Positions 29,468-39,669 of a DNA stretch of 64,000 nt are shown piece by piece; position 1 is the first letter of the stretch; the number at the start of each line of letters is the position of its first letter. This stretch comes from Rhodovulum sulfidophilum. Its GTDB lineage: Bacteria > Pseudomonadota > Alphaproteobacteria > Rhodobacterales > Rhodobacteraceae. A program made the translations under genes and the position numbers. The stretch is from positions 550,339 through 614,338 of the forward strand of contig QFPW01000001.1 in assembly GCA_003241785.1 (NCBI GenBank). The letters are read 5' to 3'. The notes under the pieces are model-generated. The model was not told the DNA's origin, did not search any database, and was given only the letters and a program-made list of their open reading frames with translations.

Positions 29468-29476
29468 CGCCCGGGC

Positions 29477-30328
29477 CTATCCCTGTTCGACGGCGAGATC
29501 GGGATAGGAGCCCCATTCCGTCCAGGAGCCGTCGTAGAGCGAGTGGTTGCCGTGGCCGATGACCTCGAGCGCGAAGCTCAGGATCGCCGCGGTGATGCCC
29601 GAGCCGCAGGAGGTGATCACCGGCCGGGTCAGGTCGACGCCCGCCGCCGTGAAGACCGCGCGGATCTCGTCGGGCGACTTGAGCGTGCCATCGGCGTTGA
29701 GCAGCGTCTTGTAGGGGACGTTCTTCGCCCCCGGGATATGGCCGGAGCGCAGCCCCGGGCGCGGTTCCGGCTCCTCGCCGCGGAACCGGCCGGGCGCGCG
29801 CGCGTCGACGATCTGCGCGTCGCCGAGCTTGGCGCTCGCCGCGACCTGGGTCACGTCGCGCACGAGGCGCGCGTCGCGGCGCGCGGTGAAATGGCGGTCG
29901 CGGATCAGCGGGACGGAATCCTCGACCGGATGGCCGTCGGCGATCCATTTCGGCAGGCCGCCGTCGAGGATCGCGACGTCGGTCTTGCCGAAGAGACGGA
30001 ACAGCCACCAGGCGCGCGCGGCGCTGAAGAGCCCCTCGGTGTCGTAGACGATCACCCGGTGCCCGTCGCCGATCCCGAGCGCGCGCATCCGGCTGATGAA
30101 CTTCTCAACCGGGGGGGCCATGTGCGGCAGGCTCGACTGCTCGTCGGAGATCTCGTCGATGTCGAAGAACCGCGCGCCCGGGATGTGCTTCTCGCGGTAC
30201 TCGGCATAAGGATCCCGCCCGGTCGCCGGCATGTGCCAGCTCGCGTCGAGCACGCGGACATCCGGGGCGCCGAGATGCGCGGCGAGCCAGTCTGTCGAGA
30301 CCAGATGGCTTGGTTCGCTGACGGCCAT
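29477..30328 (-). CDS. sseA: 3-Mercaptopyruvate sulfurtransferase
   Basis: 283 residues with two rhodanese domains. The N-terminal inactive domain has HIPGARFFDIDEISD. The C-terminal domain carries the catalytic cysteine in the loop CGSGITA, characteristic of mercaptopyruvate rather than thiosulfate sulfurtransferases, and ends with SLYDGSWTEWG. It transfers sulfur from 3-mercaptopyruvate to thiols or cyanide and takes part in cysteine catabolism. It is first in the apparent operon with the GNAT protein and an aminotransferase that could supply 3-mercaptopyruvate from cysteine (inference). Confidence 0.94.
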   Translation of the reverse strand: MAVSEPSHLVSTDWLAAHLGAPDVRVLDASWHMPATGRDPYAEYREKHIPGARFFDIDEISDEQSSLPHMAPPVEKFISRMRALGIGDGHRVIVYDTEGLFSAARAWWLFRLFGKTDVAILDGGLPKWIADGHPVEDSVPLIRDRHFTARRDARLVRDVTQVAASAKLGDAQIVDARAPGRFRGEEPEPRPGLRSGHIPGAKNVPYKTLLNADGTLKSPDEIRAVFTAAGVDLTRPVITSCGSGITAAILSFALEVIGHGNHSLYDGSWTEWGSYPDLAVEQG

Positions 30329-30482
30329 TGACCTTACTCCATGCCTTTGGCCTCGGGATTACCGGGCTTTCCGGATCGCGGCAAGGGGAGGCGGGCGGTG
30401 AGCTCGCCGGGTCCCCGCCGCGACGTTGCTAGATTAGCTGGGTCGGTATAGACTTCTGCTCGGATATGGATGAGGCGCCGCC

Positions 30483-30743
30483 ATGGGGTTGTCGATCAAG
30501 AACGCCGAGGTCGAGCGACTGATCCGCGCGCTGGCGGCGCGCCGCGGCGCGCCGATGACCGAGGCGCTGCGCCAGCTTCTCGCGGAGGAGGAGGCGCGCG
30601 CCGCCTTGGCGCGGGAGTCCGAGGTCGAAGAGCGGAGGCGCCGTCTGCGGGAAATCATCGCCCGAACCTCGGAGCTGCCTCGGCTCACCGACCTCAGCGA
30701 CGAAGAGATCATCGGCTACGACGAGAACGGCCTGCCGCGGTGA
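30483..30743 (+). CDS. VapB-type antitoxin
   Basis: 86 residues. The N terminus (MGLSIKNAEVERLIRALAARRG) matches the PSK/Rv0623-like VapB antitoxins, where it forms the DNA-binding dimer. A charged helix follows, with a C-terminal tail (DLSDEEIIGYDENGLPR) that would lie in the toxin active site. The stop overlaps the GTG of the downstream PIN-domain gene by four bases, the normal translational coupling of antitoxin and toxin. The pair probably represses its own promoter. Confidence 0.88.
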   Translation: MGLSIKNAEVERLIRALAARRGAPMTEALRQLLAEEEARAALARESEVEERRRRLREIIARTSELPRLTDLSDEEIIGYDENGLPR

Positions 30744-31147
30744 TCGTCGATACCTCGGCGCTGGTCGCCATCGTGACCGGCGAGCCGGGATATGAGCGGC
30801 TGCTCGACGCGATCCTGGTCGACGCTGATCCGGCGGTGCCGGCGTCCTGCCTGCTCGAAGCGCATATGGTGATCCGGAGCCGCTTCCCGCCGGCGATGCT
30901 CGAGACCCTCGACGCCACGGTCGCCGGGCTCCGGCTCCGGGTCGTGCCGTTCACCGAAGCGCAATCCGCCCTCGCCAGCGCGGCCTTCGACCGCTACGGC
31001 AGAGGCAGGCATCCGGCCAGGCTGAACTTCGGGGATTGCATGGCCTACGCGGCGGCTGAGGCGGAAGGCGCGCCGCTGCTGTTCGTCGGCGAGGACTTCT
31101 CGCGGACGGACATCGTGGCCGCCGCGCAGGATTCTGCGTCCGGATAG
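30740..31147 (+). CDS. VapC-type PIN-domain ribonuclease toxin
   Basis: 135 residues. The PIN domain has its acidic metal-binding residues in place: Asp4 in MIVDTSALVAI, Glu40 in SCLLEAHMV, Asp99 in LNFGDCMAYA and an acidic pair in VGEDFSRTD. It is therefore probably an active endonuclease against tRNA or rRNA. It uses a GTG start overlapping the antitoxin stop. It lies between sseA and rpoD, convergent with rpoD. The toxin looks intact, without frameshift. Confidence 0.9.
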   Translation: MIVDTSALVAIVTGEPGYERLLDAILVDADPAVPASCLLEAHMVIRSRFPPAMLETLDATVAGLRLRVVPFTEAQSALASAAFDRYGRGRHPARLNFGDCMAYAAAEAEGAPLLFVGEDFSRTDIVAAAQDSASG

Positions 31148-31242
31148 ACAACCGGCAGGCGATCGAGCCGGGCGTTGGATCGACAAAGCCGTCCAATCAC
31201 CCAGCGGATCACCTATCCGTCGCGTGGCGGGCGCCGGCGATC

Positions 31243-33306
<2,064 letters not shown>

Positions 33307-33372
33307 CGTGAACTCCGTACCTCGACCCGGGGGGATCCCCCGCCTCGGATTAAGCTTGGGCTTCTCTCGTAC

Positions 33373-33405
33373 GAATCAGTGATTCGCAATGATTCGCAAT
33401 GATTC
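33373..33405. promoter_or_regulatory. Cluster of four GANTC methylation sites in front of rpoD
   Basis: GAATC at 33373 and GATTC at 33381, 33391 and 33401. The last three sit in a tandem 10-base repeat (GATTCGCAAT). The first and second form a small palindrome, CGAATC...GATTCG. The cluster is in the 110-base gap between dnaG and rpoD. GANTC is the target of the cell-cycle methyltransferase CcrM in alphaproteobacteria; a regulatory role here is inferred. Confidence 0.6.
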
Positions 33406-33416
33406 GGTTCAAATAC

Positions 33417-35408
33417 TCAGGATTTTCGCTTCCTGGCCGCGCGTTTCGTGATCGCGGCCTCGGCGGAGGCCAGGATGGCCGCGAATTCGTTCCGTTCCGG
33501 CGCGAGGTCCGAGCTTTCGCCCGTCAGCGGCCGGGCATTGGCGTCGTGGGTCGCGTCGGCCGCGTTGCGCAGCCGCGATCCGATCCACTCCCCGGCGCCG
33601 CTCGCGAGCGCCGCGGAGGCGTCCTCGGTCTCGGCGCGAAGTCCGGTGAGCGCCGCCTGGCGCGTCAGCTCCTCCTCGATCGCGCGCGCTGCCTTTTTGG
33701 GATCCGCGCCGGCGCGCAGATGCGGATTCGCCCGAACCTGTCCGAGACAATCGAGATCAGCCAACACGTCCCGCCCAAGCCTGCGCGCCACCAGATCGGC
33801 GAGCGGCGCGCGATCCGCTCCGCCATTTAGGTGCGCGATCAGCGCGGACAAGAGGGCGTCGCGAATCTCGCCGAGATCGGCGCAATGGAACTCGGCGCGG
33901 CCGAGCCGTTCCTCCTGCGCCAGAGCGACCTCGGGGTGGTTGAGGCAGCCGAGCAGGATCGCGGTCTCGCGGATCCGCGCCTCGGCCGCCGCCACCTCGC
34001 CATTGGCGAGGAGCGAGGCGCGGGTGCTGGCGCGGGGCCCGCCGGCGAAGACGCGCGCGCGCCCGCGCGCCGGGCCGCGGTCCTGGCGCGCGCCGCGGCC
34101 GTTCGCCGGCTCGGCGCGGCGTCGCGGCGCGAAGAGCTCGGCGCGGCGCGCGCGGATCTCCGCCTCGTAATGCGCGCGGAGCCCGGGATCGGCGATCCGC
34201 TCCAGCTGCGCGCGGAGCCGCGCGTCGAGCGCCGCGCGCCGCTCGGGGCTGTCGAGGACCGCGCCCTCGGTCTCGCGGGTCCAGAGCAGGTCGAGCAGCG
34301 GCCGCGAGCCCTCGATCAGCGCCCGCATCGCCGCCGGACCCCCGTCGCGCAGCACGTCGTCCGGATCCTGCCCGCTCGGCAGGATCACGAAGCGCAGCGA
34401 GCGGCCGGCCCCGAGGAGCGGCAGCGCGAGGTCGATCAGCCGCTGCCCGGCGCGCAGGCCCGCGGCGTCGCCGTCGAGCATGATCAGCGGCTCGGGCGTG
34501 ACGCGCCAGAAGATCTGGAGCTGCGTCTCGGTGATCGCGGTGCCGAGCGGGGCGACGGCGTGCTCGAACCCGGCCTGCGCCAGCGCGATCGTGTCCATGT
34601 AGCCTTCGACGACGAGGAGCGTCCCCGCCTTGCCCGCGGCCGCGCGCGCCGGACCGATGTTGTAGAGGCTCCGGCCCTTGTCGAAGAGCGGCGTCTCCGG
34701 CGAGTTCAGGTATTTCGGCTCCTGCCCGGCCGAGAGCGCGCGGGCGCCGAAGGCGATGGCGCGGCCCTGGGCGTCGCGGATCGGGAACATGATCCGGCCG
34801 CGGAACCGGTCGTAGGGCGACCCGCCGCCGTCGCGCGGCAGGCCGACGAGCCCGGCCTCGACCAGCTTCTCCAGCGCGAAGCCCTTGCCCTTGAGATGCT
34901 CGAGCAACGCGGTCCGGCTGTCCGGCGCGTAGCCTATATCAAAGAGTGCCAGAGTTTCGGGTTTCAGCCCGCGGCGTTCGAGATAGCCTCGCGCCTCGAT
35001 CGCGCGGGCGCCGTTGAGATTGAGACGGTAGAACTGGACCGCCGCCTCCATCGCCTCGACGAGGCCGTCGCGCTTCTCGGCGCGCTTCGCCGCCGCCGGG
35101 TCGCGCGCGGGCATGGTCATGCCCGCCGTCGCGGCCAGCCGCTCCACCGCCTCCATGAAGCCGAGGTTCTCGGTCTCGCGCAGGAAGGTGACGACGTCGC
35201 CCTTCGCGTGGCAGCCGAAGCAGTAGTAGTAGCCGCGCCCGTCGTCGACGTGGAACGAGGCGGATTTCTCCTGGTGGAACGGGCAGGGCGCCCAGTAGTC
35301 GCCGCGGGTGGCGTTGGATTTGCGATCCCACGTCAGCTTGCGCCCGACGACCGCCGCCAGCGAGACGCGATCGCGCAACTCGTCGATGAAACCGGGAGGC
35401 AGGGACAT
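33417..35408 (-). CDS. dnaG: DNA primase DnaG
   Basis: 663 residues. The N-terminal CHC2 zinc-binding domain is visible as CPFHQEKSASFHVDDGRGYYYCFGC. It is followed by the RNA polymerase core (RFRGRIMFPIRDAQGRAIAFGAR) and a TOPRIM domain with VVEGYMDTIAL and IMLDGDAAG. A C-terminal DnaB-interacting region completes the protein. A basic, Arg-rich low-complexity linker (about residues 430-465) separates core and C-terminal domain. It makes primers for lagging-strand synthesis. It is upstream of rpoD on the same strand. The ATG at 35408 starts directly at the family's usual first residues. Confidence 0.97.
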   Translation of the reverse strand: MSLPPGFIDELRDRVSLAAVVGRKLTWDRKSNATRGDYWAPCPFHQEKSASFHVDDGRGYYYCFGCHAKGDVVTFLRETENLGFMEAVERLAATAGMTMPARDPAAAKRAEKRDGLVEAMEAAVQFYRLNLNGARAIEARGYLERRGLKPETLALFDIGYAPDSRTALLEHLKGKGFALEKLVEAGLVGLPRDGGGSPYDRFRGRIMFPIRDAQGRAIAFGARALSAGQEPKYLNSPETPLFDKGRSLYNIGPARAAAGKAGTLLVVEGYMDTIALAQAGFEHAVAPLGTAITETQLQIFWRVTPEPLIMLDGDAAGLRAGQRLIDLALPLLGAGRSLRFVILPSGQDPDDVLRDGGPAAMRALIEGSRPLLDLLWTRETEGAVLDSPERRAALDARLRAQLERIADPGLRAHYEAEIRARRAELFAPRRRAEPANGRGARQDRGPARGRARVFAGGPRASTRASLLANGEVAAAEARIRETAILLGCLNHPEVALAQEERLGRAEFHCADLGEIRDALLSALIAHLNGGADRAPLADLVARRLGRDVLADLDCLGQVRANPHLRAGADPKKAARAIEEELTRQAALTGLRAETEDASAALASGAGEWIGSRLRNAADATHDANARPLTGESSDLAPERNEFAAILASAEAAITKRAARKRKS

Positions 35409-35474
35409 GGTGAATAATCCCCCGCGGGGGCCAGGATGACAAGGAGAACAGAGCGGAACGCCGCGGGTCCGGGG

Positions 35475-35804
35475 TCAGCGGGGGGCGATCTCGGTGAGGC
35501 CGCGCTCGGCCCCGGTCTCGGCGTCGATCACCCGGATGCGCTCGGCCCCGGCGCGATCGACGGTCACAACCGCGACCCAGCCCTCGCCCAGCGTCATCGC
35601 CCGCGCGCTCTCGCCGGCCGGCAGGGCGACGCTGGCGGGCAGCTCCGGCGGCGGCGTCACCCGGGAGAGGCGGATGACAAGCAGGCCCACGATGGTTATC
35701 ACGCCGACGATCAGGGTGATCGTCAGGGCCGTTACGAGCCTGCGCAGCCGGCGCAGCCCGGGCGGTTCCGGAAAATCCTCGCTATCGGGAGCGCCCTCGC
35801 GCAT
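35475..35804 (-). CDS. Small single-span membrane protein (DUF6476-like)
   Basis: 109 residues. A short acidic cytoplasmic N terminus (MREGAPDSEDFPEPPG) and basic patch (LRRLRR) precede one transmembrane helix (LVTALTITLIVGVITIVGLLVIRL). A small soluble domain follows, containing GEGWVAVVTVDRAGAERIRVIDAETG, suggestive of a short beta structure. The gene diverges from rluD, a neighbour relation I recall for the DUF6476 family in Rhodobacteraceae; the assignment is from memory. GGAGG lies seven bases before its ATG. The start codons of the two divergent genes overlap within CATG at 35802-35805. Confidence 0.72.
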   Translation of the reverse strand: MREGAPDSEDFPEPPGLRRLRRLVTALTITLIVGVITIVGLLVIRLSRVTPPPELPASVALPAGESARAMTLGEGWVAVVTVDRAGAERIRVIDAETGAERGLTEIAPR

Positions 35805-36840
35805 GACTTCGCCTCCGCCTCGCACCCCCGCGCCGCGGGAGATCCGCGTCTCGCTCCCCGACGGCCCCGAGTCGCGGCTTGATAAGGCCTTGGCGGCGGC
35901 GGTGCCAGAGGGGCTCGGCCTCAGCCGCTCGCGCCTCCAGGCGCTGATCGCCGAGGGCGCGGTCGCGCGCGCGGACGGCGCGGTCCTGCGCGACCCCAAG
36001 GCGCGGGTCGCGGGCGGCGACGTCGTCCTCACCCTGCCGGCGCCGGTGCCGACCGGGACCGAGGCGCAGGATATCCCCCTTGAAATCGTCTACGAGGATT
36101 CCCATCTCATCGTGCTCGACAAGCCCGTCGGGCTGGTCGTGCATCCGGCCCCGGGGCAAAGGGACGGCACCCTCGTCAACGCGCTCCTCCATCACAGCGG
36201 CGAATCGCTCTCGGGCGTGGGCGGCGAGATCCGCCCGGGCATCGTCCACCGGATCGACAAGGATACCTCCGGACTGCTCGTGGTCGCCAAGGACGACGTG
36301 ACCCACCAGGGTCTCGCCGCGCAGTTCAAGGCGCATGATCTCGAACGCCGCTACCTCGCCGTGGTGCGGGGCGCCCCCGATCCCGCGAGCGCGCGGCTCA
36401 ACGGGTTGAAGGGCATCTCCTGGGAGCCGGGCGGCGTGCTCCGGATCGAAGGGGCGATCGGCCGGCATCCGGGCGACCGCAAGCGCATGGCCGTCCTCAA
36501 CCAGAACGGCCGCCACGCGGTGACGCGGGCGCGGGTGCTGGAGCGGTTCGGGCCGGAGGGCGCGCCGGTGGCGTCGCTGGTCGAATGCCGGCTCGAGACC
36601 GGGCGCACGCACCAGATCCGGGTGCACATGACCTTCGCGGGGCATCCCCTGATCGGCGACCGGGTCTATGGCCGCCGCGCTGGGGTCGAGGCGGATTTCC
36701 CCCGCCAGGCGCTCCACGCCCAGACGCTCGGCTTCGTCCATCCGGTGACGGGCGCGGCCATGCGCTTCGAGGCGCCGCCGCCGCCGGACTTCGCCGGGCT
36801 GATCGAGCGGCTGCGCCGTCTCGGTCACGCGGATGTTTAG
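35803..36840 (+). CDS. rluD: 23S rRNA pseudouridine synthase, RluA/RluD family
   Basis: 345 residues. An N-terminal S4 domain (SRLDKALAAAVPEGLGLSRSRLQALIAEGAV) is followed by the RluA catalytic core with the active aspartate in GIVHRIDKDTSGLLVVAKDD. The downstream motifs LECRLETGRTHQIRVH-like (here CRLETGRTHQIRVHM) and HPLIGDRVYG are also intact. It converts uridines in 23S rRNA helix 69 or similar sites to pseudouridine; RluD is the best family guess by length and the S4 domain. The ATG at 35803 begins where homology begins. rpoH follows. Confidence 0.92.
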   Translation: MTSPPPRTPAPREIRVSLPDGPESRLDKALAAAVPEGLGLSRSRLQALIAEGAVARADGAVLRDPKARVAGGDVVLTLPAPVPTGTEAQDIPLEIVYEDSHLIVLDKPVGLVVHPAPGQRDGTLVNALLHHSGESLSGVGGEIRPGIVHRIDKDTSGLLVVAKDDVTHQGLAAQFKAHDLERRYLAVVRGAPDPASARLNGLKGISWEPGGVLRIEGAIGRHPGDRKRMAVLNQNGRHAVTRARVLERFGPEGAPVASLVECRLETGRTHQIRVHMTFAGHPLIGDRVYGRRAGVEADFPRQALHAQTLGFVHPVTGAAMRFEAPPPPDFAGLIERLRRLGHADV

Positions 36841-36866
36841 AGCTACAAACCCGCGCGAATTATATT
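36837..36866 (+). promoter_or_regulatory. Possible promoter of rpoH
   Basis: A good -10 hexamer TATATT (36861-36866) lies 18 bases after a weak -35 TTAGAG (36837-36842), in the AT-rich gap between rluD and rpoH. The predicted transcript start would lie about 35-40 bases upstream of the GTG start. Confidence 0.4.
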
Positions 36867-36909
36867 AAGTGACAGCGAGCCGGGGTCTGCCCCGGCGAGA
36901 GGAGGATGT

Positions 36910-37806
36910 GTGAGCTATACGAAACTTCCCGCGCCGTCTCCCGAACAGGGACTGTCGCGGTACATGCAGGAGATCCGCAAGTTCCCGATGCTCGAGCCCG
37001 AGCAGGAATACATGCTGGCCAAGGCCTGGGTCGATCACGGGGACGCGGAGGCGGCGCACCAGCTCGTCACGAGCCACCTGCGGCTCGCGGCCAAGATCGC
37101 CATGGGCTATCGCGGCTACGGCCTGCCGATCTCCGAGGTGATCTCCGAGGCCAACGTCGGCCTGATGCAGGCGGTGAAGCGCTTCGAGCCCGAGAAGGGC
37201 TTCCGGCTCGCCACCTATGCGATGTGGTGGATCCGCGCCTCGATCCAGGAATACATCCTGCGCTCCTGGTCCCTCGTGAAGATGGGCACCACGGCGGCGC
37301 AGAAGAAGCTGTTCTTCAACCTGCGCAAGGCCAAGAACAAGATCGGCGCGATCGAGGAGGGCGAGCTCCGCCCCGAGAACGTGGCGAAGATCGCGCATGA
37401 CCTCAACGTCTCCGAGCAGGAGGTGATCTCGATGAACCGCCGGATGGCCGGCGGCGACGCGAGCCTCAACGCCCAGATCAAGGGCGACGGCGAGGGCACG
37501 GCCGAATGGCAGGACTGGCTCGAGGACGAGGATGCCGACCAGGCCGCCGCGCTGGCCGAGCGCGACGAGCTCGAGACCCGGCAGGGCCTGCTGATGGAGG
37601 CGATGGGCAGCCTCAACGAGCGCGAGCGCCACATCCTGACCGAGCGGCGGCTGAAGGAAGACCCGATGACGCTCGAGGACCTGAGCCAGGAATACGGCGT
37701 CAGCCGCGAGCGGATCCGCCAGATCGAGGTCCGCGCCTTCGAGAAGCTGCAGAAGGTGATGCGCGAGCGCGCCGCCGAGCAGGGGCTCGTGCCGCAGGTC
37801 AACTGA
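36910..37806 (+). CDS. rpoH: RNA polymerase sigma-32 factor RpoH
   Basis: 298 residues. The heat-shock sigma factor. Region 2 includes KGFRLATYAMWWIRASIQEYILRSWSLVKMG. The RpoH box QKKLFFNLRKAK, diagnostic of this class, follows. Region 4.2 is TLEDLSQEYGVSRERIRQIEVRAFEKLQK. The start is a GTG at 36910 with GAGGAGG close upstream. An ATG four bases earlier (36906) opens a different frame of 164 codons and is not the sigma factor. Levels are probably controlled post-translationally as in other proteobacteria. Many Rhodobacterales have two rpoH genes; only one is seen here. Confidence 0.96.
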   Translation: MSYTKLPAPSPEQGLSRYMQEIRKFPMLEPEQEYMLAKAWVDHGDAEAAHQLVTSHLRLAAKIAMGYRGYGLPISEVISEANVGLMQAVKRFEPEKGFRLATYAMWWIRASIQEYILRSWSLVKMGTTAAQKKLFFNLRKAKNKIGAIEEGELRPENVAKIAHDLNVSEQEVISMNRRMAGGDASLNAQIKGDGEGTAEWQDWLEDEDADQAAALAERDELETRQGLLMEAMGSLNERERHILTERRLKEDPMTLEDLSQEYGVSRERIRQIEVRAFEKLQKVMRERAAEQGLVPQVN

Positions 37807-37822
37807 GGCTTAGCCCGGAAGA

Positions 37823-38413
37823 TCAGCCCAGGAAGCGGAAGCGGGACAGGATCCACCACACTTCCGCCACCAGCGCCACGACGACGAAGGCGTGATGGAA
37901 GCGGCGGTCGCGCACGAAGATCGCGACCAGCGCGACGAGGATGATCGCGCCCTGCCGATAGGGATAGAAGGGGCCGAGCGCCTGGAAATGCGCCGGTCCC
38001 TTCAGCCAGGAATCCACGAGATCGAGCGCCGCGAGCCCGGCGAGGAAGCCGTAGAACCACGCCTGGCGCGCGTGGAAATAATCGGCGTAGCCGCGATATT
38101 CGTCGAGCCGGTCGGGGAAGAGCAGCGCGCAGGTGAAATAGAACGCCGCCGCGTAGCAGATCAGGAAGAGATAGAGCTCGAAGGTCCAGACCGGGGTCTG
38201 GCCGAGCGCGAACTCGAACCACCAGAAATGCATCACGCCGAGCAGCATGTAGATCGCCCAGCCGAGATGGGTGGGATAGACCGCGCGATGCGCCGGATGC
38301 TGCACGAAGCCCGCGAGCCCGCTCATCAGCCGCGTCATCGCGAGGCCGGTGACGACGCCGATGATGACGCGCACATGCTCGAACTCGCCGGAATGCGGGT
38401 GGGTCGGCTCCAA
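37823..38413 (-). CDS. Multipass membrane protein of unknown function
   Basis: 196 residues with about five or six hydrophobic segments: near VRVIIGVVTGLAMTRLMSGLAGFV, LGWAIYMLLGVMHFWWFEFAL, LYLFLICYAAAFYFTCALL, FYGFLAGLAALDLV, GAIILVALVAIFV and HHAFVVVALVAEVWWIL. It has many aromatic residues and several histidines but no recognised motif. It converges on rpoH with only 16 bases between the ends. Function unknown; the length and clean start (MEPTHPHSGEFEHVR) support a real gene. Confidence 0.75.
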   Translation of the reverse strand: MEPTHPHSGEFEHVRVIIGVVTGLAMTRLMSGLAGFVQHPAHRAVYPTHLGWAIYMLLGVMHFWWFEFALGQTPVWTFELYLFLICYAAAFYFTCALLFPDRLDEYRGYADYFHARQAWFYGFLAGLAALDLVDSWLKGPAHFQALGPFYPYRQGAIILVALVAIFVRDRRFHHAFVVVALVAEVWWILSRFRFLG

Positions 38414-38574
38414 GGGCGATCGTCCTCCACGACCGGCGCCTCGTCCCGGCCGGCCCCTCCTCGATAGCCAAATCCGCCGCGCGGGGCAAACCGCCCCCCG
38501 CGCGATTGCCCGCGCCGCCGCGCCGGCCTAGGGTCCGGCCGACCGAGATCGGAACCTGGGGAAGGAGCTTGGGG

Positions 38575-39546
38575 ATGGGCGGACATGTGAGATGGGGCAT
38601 CCTCGGCGCGGCGAAGATCGCGCGGGAGTTCGTGGCGCCGGCGATCCATGCGAGCGCCCGGGGCGTCGTCGCCGGCGTCGCGAGCCGGGGCTCGGGCCGG
38701 GCCGAGGCGCTGGCGGCGCCCTATCCGGGCGCGCGGATCTTCGGGAGCTACGAGGCGATGCTGGCCGATCCCGCGATCGACGCGGTCTATATCCCGCTCC
38801 CCAACAGCCAGCACGTCGAATGGACCCTGAAATGCCTCGCGGCGGGCAAGCACGTGCTCTGCGAGAAGCCGATCGCGCTCCGCGCCGAGGAGATCGACGC
38901 GATCATCGCGGCGCGCGACGCCTCCGGGAAACACGCGGCCGAGGCGTTCATGGTCACGCATCACCCGCAATGGCACCGGGTGCGCGCGCTCCTCGCCGAG
39001 GGGGCGATCGGCCCGCTGCGCCATGTCCAGGGCGCCTTCAGCTTCTTCAACGCCGACGCGGGCAACATCCGCAACCAGCCCGAGCTCGGCGGCGGCGCGC
39101 TGCGCGACATCGGCGTCTATCCGAGCGTGACCACGCGCTTCGCGACGGGGCTGGAGCCGGTCGCGGCGCGCGCGGCGCTGATCGACTGGGACATGGGGAT
39201 CGACGCCACCGCGACGGTGGTGGTCGATTTCCCGGGGTTCCGGATGGATTTCTACACCTCGATGCGCATGGCGCCCCGGCAGCGGATGGTGTTCCACGGC
39301 GAGCAGGGCTTCATCGCGCTCCACACGCCGTTCAACACCCGGGTCTACGGCGAGGCGGCGCTCGAGCTTCGCGGCGCCGACGGGCGGACGGTGATCGAGC
39401 GCTTCCCGGGCGCCGACCAGTACCGCGCCCAGATCGACGCGTTCGACGCCACGGTGCTCGACGGCGCGCCCTACGACTGCCCGCTCGAATTCTCGCGCGG
39501 GAATCAGGTGATGATCGACATGATCTACGACGCGGCCAAGAGCTGA
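38575..39546 (+). CDS. Gfo/Idh/MocA family oxidoreductase
   Basis: 323 residues. The N-terminal Rossmann fold is visible as VRWGILGAAKIAREFVAPAI, with the family dinucleotide and substrate motifs YIPLPNSQHVEWTLKCLAAGKHVLCEKPIAL. The catalytic lysine lies in CEKP. The C-terminal alpha/beta domain includes GGGALRDIGVYPS. Members oxidise or reduce sugars, inositols or related polyols with NAD(P); it resembles dehydrogenases acting on D-xylose or dihydrodiols, but the substrate is unresolved. The ATG at 38575 has GAAGGAG upstream; a longer in-frame start has no ribosome site. Confidence 0.9.
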   Translation: MGGHVRWGILGAAKIAREFVAPAIHASARGVVAGVASRGSGRAEALAAPYPGARIFGSYEAMLADPAIDAVYIPLPNSQHVEWTLKCLAAGKHVLCEKPIALRAEEIDAIIAARDASGKHAAEAFMVTHHPQWHRVRALLAEGAIGPLRHVQGAFSFFNADAGNIRNQPELGGGALRDIGVYPSVTTRFATGLEPVAARAALIDWDMGIDATATVVVDFPGFRMDFYTSMRMAPRQRMVFHGEQGFIALHTPFNTRVYGEAALELRGADGRTVIERFPGADQYRAQIDAFDATVLDGAPYDCPLEFSRGNQVMIDMIYDAAKS

Positions 39547-39669
39547 GGCGGAAAGGCGCGGCGCGCGTTAAGCGACGCCCGAGAAAAAGCCCGGGGCGGG
39601 GGGACGAATCGCCGCTTTCCCGTGCTAGCTTCGCGATCAGTTCCCGTGGTCGTGTATCGGTGACATGCG

